A stretch of DNA of 64,000 bases from Galaxea fascicularis. Taxonomy: Eukaryota; Cnidaria; Anthozoa; Scleractinia; Euphylliidae. The position numbers and the translations under genes are program-made. The DNA lies in the NCBI GenBank assembly GCA_948470475.1, contig OX419337.1, positions 27,230,372-27,294,371 on the forward strand, written 5' to 3'. This document shows, piece by piece, positions 22,290 to 30,785 of this stretch. The notes beneath the pieces were generated by a model. That model had not been told where the DNA came from and ran no database searches. It saw only the letters and a list, made by a program, of their open reading frames with translations. Numbering within the stretch: the first letter of the stretch is position 1; each line of letters starts with the position of its first letter.

Positions 22290-23897
22290 TGGTGGTTCTT
22301 GCTTTTGTGAATATTCCAAACGTTCTTTCAATCTTCTCAATTAAGACTTGTCGTTGGAGCTGTAGGCGATGATAACTATACTTGTCCTTTTTCTCCTTTA
22401 GTTTTTACGTGGATACGGTCGGTGGGAAATACGTTTGTTTGAGAATAAAGGCCGATTTACGTATTGTTTAAACAGATTACGTGCTGTGGCGTAGCGTTCA
22501 GTAACCGGAAGTCAGACATGTGTAAATCTCTCAACTGACAAACATCCAAATGACGTAGTATGAAAGAACTCAAAGGTCAAGGTAAAAACTCTTTTCCCCA
22601 ACCTAGAAGAGAGGCCCTGGGAACGAGGACTTAGCTAGTGAGGGGCATTATTCTATTCCTGATAGACGTCACAAACTGCCTTCCACGCGTGTTGCAAAGA
22701 TCAGGGCCTTACCGCAATGCAAATCAGTTTGTGACGTGAAACCGGGAATGGCAGGTGCTGTCTAGATTTCGTAACTTTTTCAGCCTATAAAAAGTCAATG
22801 ATTTCGTAAAAAAAAAGTGAAAGGCACAATTCATTTGGAACATGTGCAACTCCGTCCGAAAAACAATATTTTGAGGTTAGGATCACTTTAGAGAAAACTT
22901 GAATTACGTTTGATAAATGTGCCCATGGTATGACTGAGGACCCATTGAACAGCTAAGCATGATTGGCGGAGATTGGCGGTGTATTCGGTATACAGCATGG
23001 CGGTGATGACGTAACACGCATACCATTCTTTGACTACGCATGCTCACGTGTCAAAAGCACGTATTTAAGGAAGTTGCATATCTCTGAATTTTACATTCGG
23101 CATTGTTTAAGGTAACAGGAAGTGTTACCAAGACGAGTATTATTATGTACACTTTCCGTACAATTTTCAGTTCACTGGACCTGAAAAGCCCTGCCGGGAG
23201 TGGTCAAGTATATATATCTATGTAGAGAGAATTTGCATAATAATATTTAGCGTCAACTCAACTGATCCCCTCCCGATCATTTCCTGTATTCTCATGTCCT
23301 GTATCATTGATAAACTAGTGATATGAAAAGGAGAGGGTAAATGGTGGACATTATTGACCATTGAATATTAACTTATCTTGTTGAAAATGCCGCTATAAGA
23401 AAGAAAACGATAAATGGATCACTTTTTGCGAAGTCACGCAAAACAACAGCTGCCCCCAAGTTTGGTGTGTCATACAGTCCACAAGTTTGCGAAAGATTCT
23501 TATGAAACTTCGCATATTTACTAAATTTGGCATGATAATCGATCTATGGAGATTGTTTTTTATTTATATGAAAAATATGAAAAATTGTTATTCTGCGTGA
23601 CATCTTAAAAGTGGTCCATTGAATCTAAAACACAGTGTCAATATGAACTTTAAATTAATGACTTGACTGTTTTCGAACTGAATTTGTTGGCCAAAAGATT
23701 TTTGCCTTCGCATCATACAAAAACTTTCATTGTCATCTCACGGTTACTTGGCAATCTTACTAAAGTCGTTTGAAGTACTATCACGATGAATTCAATGGTC
23801 AAAAATAATTTCCGTTTACGTCATAAAGTAAGTTTACTTGCTTACAACACTGCCGTTCACCCCCGCGGTATAAGTTTATTCGGCTTTTAAAACCAAG
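22290..23897. other. Interval between the two arms of the gene family
   Basis: The four minus-strand members end their promoters here and the four plus-strand members begin about 200 bp after it. No gene is supported. A half copy of the palindromic mini-element is at 22610-22629 (GAGAGGCCCTGGGAACGAGG). The rest is AT-rich. Confidence 0.4.
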
Positions 23898-24070
23898 ATA
23901 AAGGGGGTAGTCCAGTTTTAAAGAAACTGTGGTGCTGCTTCGGTGGAGAAGTAGAACACACAAAATTGGTATTATCAACAGAGTTGATAGTGTACATTGA
24001 CCACCGTACATGGATTCTAAAAGCTGACGTTTCGAGCGTTAGCCGGCCTTCGTCAGAGCGAATCCAAAAA
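23898..24070 (-). repeat. Hammerhead-bearing repeat (Penelope/retrozyme-type), best copy
   Basis: It begins ATAAAGGGGGTAGTCCAG and contains ATTATCAACAGAGTTGATA and a ribozyme-like region on the minus strand (24012-24065). Relatives are at 2219-2345, 5165-5345 and 33091-33136. It ends 33 bp before the start codon of family member 5, so it must contribute to that gene's promoter or 5' UTR. Confidence 0.7.
24012..24065 (-). ncRNA. Hammerhead ribozyme motif, type I with minimal stem III
   Basis: Reading the minus strand: stem I GGATTC + GCT pairs with AGC + GAATCC. The core is CTGACGA (24056-24050) and GAAAC (24033-24029), followed by GTC at the expected cleavage site. Stem III is only AC/GU with no loop, the palindromic ACGU form that can work as a dimer. 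One extra A follows the core and stem II pairing is imperfect, so activity is uncertain. Such motifs are known from Penelope-like elements and animal retrozymes. Confidence 0.55.
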
Positions 24071-24102
24071 CCAAGAAACGAGGAAGTGCATTAGACGATA
24101 AC

Positions 24103-24771
24103 ATGGAAGACGGTGTACGACACGAGGACTATCTTGTTTGGTTCAAGAAACGCAAAAGAAAAATTTGTTTTCGTCTGGCTTTGCTTTGCCTTGTGCTGAG
24201 TCTGGTGTTTCTGTTGCTTGCGCTGTTGTCCCAACGCTCTTCTTTCTCCGGCAAGTCAACAAGAAACATGGCAACACAATATGGAGTACTGGCTGGTATT
24301 CTGGTAGTAATTGGGGGTTTGATGCTGATAATAATTCACTGCACAAAAAGCCATGGCAATGATCGATCGTCCTCGTCTCCAGCTCAAGTCTCCGAAACAC
24401 CTGCGGAAGATTTGGAAAACACTCCGGCTCCTTTCCTTCCATATAACCACCCCCGTCAACTTTCTTTTCAAGCCTCTATTATGTTAGAACTGTCGGATTA
24501 TATTCCCAGCGTACGAAACAGTGCTCATGTCAATGAAATTGTGGCCTCTTCAAGAGATCTACCGGATTATTTAGACACTTTGCGCAACAATGGTCAAATT
24601 GAGGTTGAAGCCTCTTCGACAGATCTCCCGAACTATTTTACTGTTGTTCGAAACGCCGGTCATATTAACTCGTCCATGGATGTAAACTCGGCAGAAGAAG
24701 GCATCCCTTTAACTCCACCCCCGTCGTATGAACAAGCTCTAGAAATGGCTCTATCGACAGCAATCACCTAA
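24103..24771 (+). CDS. Two-TM PPxY-tail membrane protein, family member 5
   Basis: Single exon, 222 residues, starting MEDGVRHEDYLVWFKKRKRK. TM1 is about 21-43 and TM2 about 58-80. The connecting loop (SQRSSFSGKSTRNM) has no CxxC. The tail carries SETPAEDLENTPAP, a variant of the family block, three Tyr modules (ELSDYIPSV, DLPDYLDTL, DLPNYFTVV) and TPPPSYEQALEM (PPPSY 205-209). This is the first of the plus-strand set. A hammerhead repeat ends 33 bp upstream of its ATG. A basic N-terminus predicts a cytosolic N-terminus by the positive-inside rule. Function unknown; a WW-domain adaptor role is inferred from the motifs only. Confidence 0.83.
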   Translation: MEDGVRHEDYLVWFKKRKRKICFRLALLCLVLSLVFLLLALLSQRSSFSGKSTRNMATQYGVLAGILVVIGGLMLIIIHCTKSHGNDRSSSSPAQVSETPAEDLENTPAPFLPYNHPRQLSFQASIMLELSDYIPSVRNSAHVNEIVASSRDLPDYLDTLRNNGQIEVEASSTDLPNYFTVVRNAGHINSSMDVNSAEEGIPLTPPPSYEQALEMALSTAIT

Positions 24772-25122
24772 CCTCCCCTCTTTTCTTTTTTTTCCTTCCT
24801 CAACTCTACTTGATAAGGACGAGGCGAGAGAAATTTCGCTCTTTCGCCTCTGCGGAGAAAAGAAGGGATGGAGTTGAGTTTAGCTGATTTCCAGGCAAGT
24901 TGGCTGTATAAACGGCTTTATATGCAGTAGAGTATAAGCTGCAAAGGAGGTTTTGGTTTTTTAGTGATCAGTGCTTATTCAACTGGAATCGATGTTGTTC
25001 TTGTAAGGCGCGGACTGCTGTGTCATGCACAGAAAGCCTTGTGTTCTGGCCAATCGTAAGGTCAGAATGGCACATAATTCTTGCCGAAGTTTGAGTCTGT
25101 GTTTTGTTGTGCTCTAAAAATG

Positions 25123-25128
25123 AATAAA
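25123..25128 (+). terminator. Polyadenylation signal AATAAA, likely for family member 5
   Basis: AATAAA about 350 bp after the stop codon at 24771, in a T-rich context. Confidence 0.4.
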
Positions 25129-25589
25129 ATGTTTTGGTTTAATTTAAATCAACACTCAGGTTGACTAATTCATCACAATGCTATAGTAGGACACCACATC
25201 CAAAAAGGTATGAAATCGCCAGCTATTTGACGCAACTCAATCATGAAGGCCGGAAGTCGAAAGTCACTCATGCTCTGACAATATACAATATGTGACTTCC
25301 GCTTGAGTTAGTCACATTGTATGACTTACTTCCGCTTGAGTTAACCCCGCCTGAGACTAATGGAAGCTTGACGAAGTTGTTACACGTCCAGAAACCTTTT
25401 CGTTATCGTATTCTGCTCAGCGAAAACAGCCGAAACAGCCCCCTGAAAGTAACGGTCTAGTGGAAAGTAAACATAGCGATCCCCAGTATTCCGACGTCTT
25501 CTTGAGGAAAGAAAGTATGACGCGTTTATACTGTCAAAATTCAACATTGTAAATTGAGCAGGTTCTCGTAACGAACGAGTTAACTTGAT

Positions 25590-25805
25590 TAGATACACTT
25601 TGTAAATCGTTTGGGTACCTTCAAACTGGAGCACATTAAGCTTAAATCGATCACATTAAAACGATTAGATACCCTTCATGAATCGATTAGACACCTTTCA
25701 AATCGAGCGCATCAAATCGACCACATAAAGTCGATCTTTCCCGTCCTGCAAACCGATTAGATGCCTTTCAAATCATAGAGACACCTTTCAAATCGATCAA
25801 AAGAA
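25590..25805 (+). repeat. Degenerate tandem motif AAATCGATTAGACACCTTTC
   Basis: About six irregular copies of a unit mixing CGATTAGA(T/C)ACC and CTTTCAAATCGA, with insertions. Non-coding. It lies about 380-600 bp upstream of family member 6. Confidence 0.55.
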
Positions 25806-26187
25806 CTGCCTTCCGTCACAGGGCGCTGTTTTTTGTTTAGACACGGAAGGATTTAGTAATATCTTGTAGTACTTTAGTGGCTCGTTTGAATTGACGAGTA
25901 ATTTTACTTTACGTTCTCAGTGAATGAGTATAGTTAAGTTGAGCACTGTCGACGACCAGATCAGGTCCAAATTCCAGTTCATCAGTTCTGTTTTGTAGTC
26001 ATGTGCTGCACATCAAGTCCCCAATTAAGCCTGAGAGAAACAACAAGGGAATTTCGGTTGTCGCTGCCTTAGTACACAGACTACGAATAATCTTCAAGGT
26101 AAACGGCAGATTGCTAACGTGAGTGCAATTGATAAGCGCTCCTTCAGGCCTCCAAGGGACTTACCGCCATTCATCGGTTGTCCTGAC

Positions 26188-26799
26188 ATGACAGAAAACA
26201 ACCGGACCGAGAGAGAAACCAGGGCATCGTACACTGTTCTGTTCATTTGCCAGTCAAGAAGAGTTTTCAAAGCGTTTCACTTAACATTTGGGTTATTGTG
26301 TTTATCAGGAAGTGTTGTTTGCTTTACAATGGCATTTACCTTCTTCTGTCCCCTTTGTTCCCGGCCGGACTTCCGCTTAGAATTGACTAACGGAATGGGT
26401 TCCGTTTTCTTGTTCTCAGCTGGGTTATATGCTCTGTGCAGAATGGTATTTTGTAAAAGGAGGCAAGACATCTCAACTACTCCGGACGTCGTTATCTCCG
26501 AAATTCCCGCTGAAGACTTGGACAAATCGCCAGCTCCAATACTCCCCTACTGCCATACCCCTCACCACTCCCCATTTGTTGACACGTCTTCAATAGATTT
26601 GCCCGATTATTATACCGCTGTTTACATCAGTAACGGTGATGAAGCTTCTTCGGCAAATCCACCAGACTATGATACTGCTGTAAAAACAATGCTAATGCAT
26701 ATGAAGCCGCATAAAACAGGTTACCGTACTGTTTTTATACCAAACACTGTTGAAGTTAATACCCCCTCTACATTCTGCTGGAGTTCTACCGGATTATGA
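26188..26799 (+). CDS. Two-TM family member 6, C-terminus lost by frameshift
   Basis: From MTENNRTERETRASYTV the frame gives 203 residues. TM1 is followed directly by FCPLC (CxxC), and TM2 lies in GMGSVFLFSAGLYALCRMV. The tail has VISEIPAEDLDKSPAPIL, DLPDYYTAV, GDEASS and NPPDYDTAV (a PPxY made from an LPDY module). The frame then ends with an unrelated stretch at 26799. In the neighbouring frame the family sequence resumes as GVLPDYDSVVQSN and stops at 26851. A frameshift has therefore replaced the natural C-terminus, and no terminal TPPPSY block is seen. It may still be expressed, because PPDY remains. An upstream GTG at 26119 was not used. Confidence 0.72.
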   Translation: MTENNRTERETRASYTVLFICQSRRVFKAFHLTFGLLCLSGSVVCFTMAFTFFCPLCSRPDFRLELTNGMGSVFLFSAGLYALCRMVFCKRRQDISTTPDVVISEIPAEDLDKSPAPILPYCHTPHHSPFVDTSSIDLPDYYTAVYISNGDEASSANPPDYDTAVKTMLMHMKPHKTGYRTVFIPNTVEVNTPSTFCWSSTGL

Positions 26800-27086
26800 T
26801 TCGGTTGTACAAAGCAATGATGAAGGAATAGCTTGCCCAAGGATACTGTAAAGGCCAACAGGCTTAAACTTTTTAAAACTAGATTTAAAAGTTTTTTAGA
26901 ATTTATAGCCTTCATGGAATAGTAATATGATATCCAGTTTTATGGATTTAAGTCCCATATTGTTGTATAGTTTTCTTAATTTCTATGTTGTGATTTTGTA
27001 ATTTATTTTTTATTGCGAAGGAGCCTCTTTTAAAGCGTTAACCTCAAGAGATCTCAAGACTTTTCAAATTCATCTATGTAAATTTG

Positions 27087-27092
27087 AATAAA
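27087..27092 (+). terminator. Polyadenylation signal AATAAA, likely for family member 6
   Basis: AATAAA about 290 bp downstream of the stop codon. From here to about 28,170 no gene is seen; a 71-codon frame at 27352 has a mirror frame on the other strand and no recognisable motif. Confidence 0.35.
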
Positions 27093-28171
27093 CATGTATG
27101 TGTTAATTAGATGACTGACTGATGATCAGCTGCAAAGAGTGTCACGAGGTTGTGCATCTGATTTTACATTGAACTTTTCATTGATGGGTTTGGTGTTAAG
27201 TGCCGTATATCTTTCAGGGTGAGGTGTAAGCTTTGCAGTTAGTGTTAGAGAGACGCCTAGGCCCAAGCTTAGATCGCCACTGTCGTTTGGCAGTAAAGTA
27301 CACGGCTCCCGAACAGCGGCTGGTAATTGAGCCTACGCATGTGCCCTCCTAATGGAATCACATTTCAAGAAGAGTTTTTCAATAGGAATGAGAAGCATAT
27401 CTACGCTTACAAAATTATTACTGAGAAAATGTTTGGAAGCTGTGTTTGGTTTATTAGATAGAATTGATTTCACCGACGGGTCGACTATTTTCATTAGAAC
27501 GATCTTTGAGGCGGCGCTAACTTTCCCTATTGAAGATTGCATTTACGGAACTAAGTCACACATTTAGCGTTTTTGTTTGTATTACAGGCAATATGTCAGG
27601 TGTTTTAATTTAATACACAAAATGTAATTACATGCATTTTTTGGTTTGTTACAAAAACGTTCCACTCTTCCCTGACCCCTCCGCTTCAGAAGAGACCTGT
27701 AGGCCCTTCAGCCACAGTCATCATCTTCTGCTCATGCTTGCATCGCACGTGTGAACCGGCTTTAGCTGTTGAAATTGAAATGAATTTTAACGTGGTCTCT
27801 GATGGCTTGATCCTCCCCAGTATGCTTAAACTGAAACTCGTCGGTCACGAGACTGAAAATAGATCAGATTCCAACGAATTACGTGTATCAGTATAACCTT
27901 GTCGGCGACGTCATGGTGTTCATCAATATTGCTCTGCTTCACTGTCGCTTTCCGAGCGTTGCGTCACTGAGAGCACTACCTCACGTTTATTCTCCACACT
28001 TTACTGAGTAAATTGTTTATTTAAAGGTTAAGTGGTCAAAAACAAATTTGCGCACGCCAAATAGATATGTTGACGTGCAAGGGAAGCATGACTCGATCTG
28101 AAATATTTATTCTCGTTTTCAAAGACAAAATATTCATTTTAAACTTGCCCCGGTCACTAAATGTGTGTATC

Positions 28172-28861
28172 ATGACAGACGTTACAGAGCGAGAAGCGGT
28201 TTCCAGTTGGTCGAGATGCAAACGAAGAAGCTGTGTTATATTCGGAGTACTATGTTTAGCGTCGAGTATGGTTTTGTTGTTACTTGTATTTCTTCTTTTC
28301 AAACCCAGTGCTACACAGCCTGATCCACCACTTACAGGGGAGAGATGCGGAGGAATCGCTATTATACTGTTTCTTATTGGTGGATTTACACTGATAGTTC
28401 GCTACAAAATAGCTACGAACATTTCATCGTCCCCTCCGCCTGTTGAAGTCGTAGTCTCCGAAATACCTGTGGAAGATTTGGAAAAATCTCCTTCGGCTTT
28501 CCTTCCTTATAAGTCGATTTCTCATCATCAGCCATTTGATGAGGCTTCTTCTGCAGATTTACCGGATTATTTTACCACTATGCAAAACAATGGCCATGTT
28601 CAAACTGAAGCCTCGTTGGGAGATCTACCGGACTATTTTACAACCATACAACAACTTGAAGTAACCAGGTTGGAGCTGACCCTGCCACAGGCAGAAGAGT
28701 TGCTACCGCATTATTTAAATACTGTTCAAAATACCGACGGAGTTTATGTGTCTGTCAAAGTGAGTTCAGAGACTCAAGATGTCCCGAAAACACCACCCCC
28801 ATATTATGAACAAGTTCTTGAAATAATGCTCAACTACCATTTTGTAACTTCATGTCAATGA
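28172..28861 (+). CDS. Two-TM PPxY-tail membrane protein, family member 7
   Basis: Single exon. The preferred start, MTDVTEREAVSSWSRCKRRS, gives 229 residues and resembles the start of member 6 (MTENNRTERE). An earlier in-frame ATG at 28067 would give 264. TM1 (VIFGVLCLASSMVLLLLVFLL) and TM2 (GGIAIILFLIGGFTLIVRY) flank a loop without CxxC. The tail has VVSEIPVEDLEKSPSAFLPY, three Tyr modules (DLPDYFTTM, DLPDYFTTI, LLPHYLNTV) and TPPPYYEQVLEI (PPPYY). Member 5 shares the CxxC-less loop and three modules, so 5 and 7 look like one sub-lineage. Confidence 0.82.
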   Translation: MTDVTEREAVSSWSRCKRRSCVIFGVLCLASSMVLLLLVFLLFKPSATQPDPPLTGERCGGIAIILFLIGGFTLIVRYKIATNISSSPPPVEVVVSEIPVEDLEKSPSAFLPYKSISHHQPFDEASSADLPDYFTTMQNNGHVQTEASLGDLPDYFTTIQQLEVTRLELTLPQAEELLPHYLNTVQNTDGVYVSVKVSSETQDVPKTPPPYYEQVLEIMLNYHFVTSCQ

Positions 28862-28931
28862 GGAAGTTCAGTGTACATTTGCAATACAATGACACAAGCT
28901 GGTTCGTAACCATTTTAACTGTATAATAGTG

Positions 28932-28937
28932 AATAAA
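28932..28937 (+). terminator. Polyadenylation signal AATAAA, likely for family member 7
   Basis: AATAAA 71 bp after the stop codon. Confidence 0.5.
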
Positions 28938-29353
28938 CAAGCTATCACATTCATCCATTACAGATTATTTTGAGTTCTATTTACTTTTATTAGCAGGAAG
29001 CAGTCGTGAGGTCAAACACGACACCCATTTGTAAGATAACGATAATTATTTAGGAAACAGAGGATTAAGTTGAAAAGAGACTCTAACAATATTAGTCCTG
29101 ATAAATGTTACGTTCCACCAACATGAAAATTCTATCCTTTATTACACCATTTTGAAATCGCTGGTTATTCTTGCAATCTGATTGGCTCTCAACAGTGCAA
29201 TCTATTTTTTGCTACAAATCGCATCCTTTATTAAGCCCAACAAAATTCAAAACCGGATTTCCTGAAGTGAAAACTAAATAAATTTTAATATTGATAAAAA
29301 AGACTTTGATTCCAAAATGGGCGTAACAAAGTGGTAATTAAACTTCGTGCCAT

Positions 29354-29457
29354 GCAATATTATTTTGGTCTGCAATCATACTTGTGATTTCAAATCGAAC
29401 ACGCGCTGCGCGCGCGTTCAAGTTTGAAATCACGCGTATGACTTCAGACCAAATTGC
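29354..29457. repeat. Hairpin repeat (GCAATATTATTTTGGTCTGC ends)
   Basis: TTTTGGTCTGCAATCATAC and TGTGATTTCAAA on the left mirror TTTGAAATCACGCGTATGA and CAGACCAAATTGC on the right. The centre is a GCGCGC-rich loop. Non-coding fold-back element. Confidence 0.7.
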
Positions 29458-29637
29458 ACTCCACTCAGTTGAATTACCATTATTTATCTCCTATTTTTGA
29501 TGCCCAAATTTGACGACGGATAAGCAGTTTTATTTATTTATTTTTTTGTGTACAATTGCCTCAGGAAATTTTGTCGTGTCTTTGAAAGCGAAGCATGACG
29601 TTACACACGGAACTACTTAGGGCGGCAGCTTGTTTAG

Positions 29638-29986
29638 TAGATTTAAGGGGTAATGCTCGCTGCCATGTGGGCTTAGTGCCCAACAAGTGGCTTTCAGCTT
29701 ACCTAGACACATTAATTTGTGAGGTATTTTTGTCACTCCGAACCTCACCCCACAAGCCTTTCACTTTCATAGCTTGTTTTATTCATGTGGCTCACTTGAG
29801 CCTTGGTATTAGCTATGCCATGCTGACGAGGCCCAACAGGGCCGAAACAGCTGTCCATGGCTGCTAATGCTCAGGCTCAAACTTTATTTGGTAGATTTAA
29901 GGGGTAATGCCCGCTACCATGTGGGCTTAGTGCCCAATGAGTGGCTTTCAGCTAACCCAAACACATTAATTTGTGAGGTATTTTAG
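29638..29986 (+). mobile_element. Retrozyme-like tandem repeat, 254-bp unit with hammerhead
   Basis: A unit starting TAGATTTAAGGGGTAATGC is repeated after 254 bp (29638 and 29892). The second copy breaks off after about 95 bp at GTGAGGTATTTT. The first unit contains a complete type I hammerhead (29808-29868). Small tandem repeats of roughly this size with one type I hammerhead per unit match the published description of animal retrozymes, which are non-autonomous elements amplified through circular RNA. No protein is encoded. Confidence 0.75.
29808..29868 (+). ncRNA. Hammerhead ribozyme, type I, all core positions present
   Basis: Stem I: ATTAGC + GCCATG (29808-29813, 29817-29822) pairs perfectly with CATGGC + GCTAAT (29856-29861, 29863-29868), with an internal loop TAT/T. 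The core CTGACGA is at 29823-29829. Stem II GGCCC/GGGCC closes loop AACA. GAAA follows at 29844-29847. Stem III is AC/GU around AGCT, and the cleavage site GTC ends at 29855. All invariant core bases of the CUGANGA...GAAA consensus are met. Palindromic ACAGCTGT suggests a dimer-type stem III. Confidence 0.8.
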
Positions 29987-30167
29987 TCTTAAAACAGTTT
30001 TCTTTTCCGGTGATCCCAATGCAGCACCCCGTTAAAGATTAGTTTCAAAGTTCAGGACAAGTTTGTATGCGATCACGTGTCCGCTAAACTACAGGAATAA
30101 ATAGTGATTGCGTCTTAGTCTGGAACATTTCGAGAGAAACTTGGCAGCTTCCATTTTTACTACAAGC

Positions 30168-30785
30168 ATGGCAGAAAACGATGAGGCAAGAACGCTGAAT
30201 TCTTCCAATTGTGAAACAAGATCGAGGGTGTCAATGTTGAAAGTGTGTGAAGTTGTCCTTTCGTGTTTCTTTTTGGTGGGAAGTGTTGCTTGCGCCACCC
30301 TCGCATTTACCTTGTTTTGTCGTAATTGTCCTTGGCCGAGCTCGCTCATAGTGTGGCTCAGTGGAGCAGCGTCCGTTTTACTGATGTTCGCTGGATTAAC
30401 TACATTGTTTGGAGTGTTACTAGACAAAAGAACACAGAATAATTCAAGCGCTGAAGACCCCGTTATCTCCGCAGTTCCCGCGAGACTCTCCAAAAAATCG
30501 CCAACTCCTATTCTACCATTCATCTGCATTCCCCAACATAAGCGATTTGTCGGAAATTCTTCTATACATTTTCCGGATTATTTTACTGCCACACAATATA
30601 GTGATGGAGATGAAGCCTCTTTGGGAAATCTTCCCGATTATTTCAGTGCTGTACAAAATATCGATGAATTTTATCTATCTCTGGATGGCGATGAGCTGTT
30701 GGTAGAAGATGCGGGCTCCTTTCCGCCGCCGTCGTATGACAAAGTTACTGAGATGGAACTTCGATTAGCTTCCACAACCGTCTGA
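30168..30785 (+). CDS. Two-TM PPxY-tail membrane protein, family member 8
   Basis: Single exon, 205 residues from MAENDEARTLNSSNCETR. TM1 (EVVLSCFFLVGSVACATLAF) is followed by FCRNC (CxxC), and TM2 lies in WLSGAASVLLMFAGLTTLFG. The tail block is altered to VISAVPARLSKKSPTPILPF. It keeps two Tyr modules (HFPDYFTAT, NLPDYFSAV) around a GDEAS linker and ends FPPPSYDKVTEM (PPPSY 186-190). The GDEAS linker is shared with members 2 and 6, linking it to that CxxC-bearing sub-lineage. An in-frame TTG 60 bp upstream was not used. This is the last member before RAP1GDS1. Confidence 0.82.
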   Translation: MAENDEARTLNSSNCETRSRVSMLKVCEVVLSCFFLVGSVACATLAFTLFCRNCPWPSSLIVWLSGAASVLLMFAGLTTLFGVLLDKRTQNNSSAEDPVISAVPARLSKKSPTPILPFICIPQHKRFVGNSSIHFPDYFTATQYSDGDEASLGNLPDYFSAVQNIDEFYLSLDGDELLVEDAGSFPPPSYDKVTEMELRLASTTV

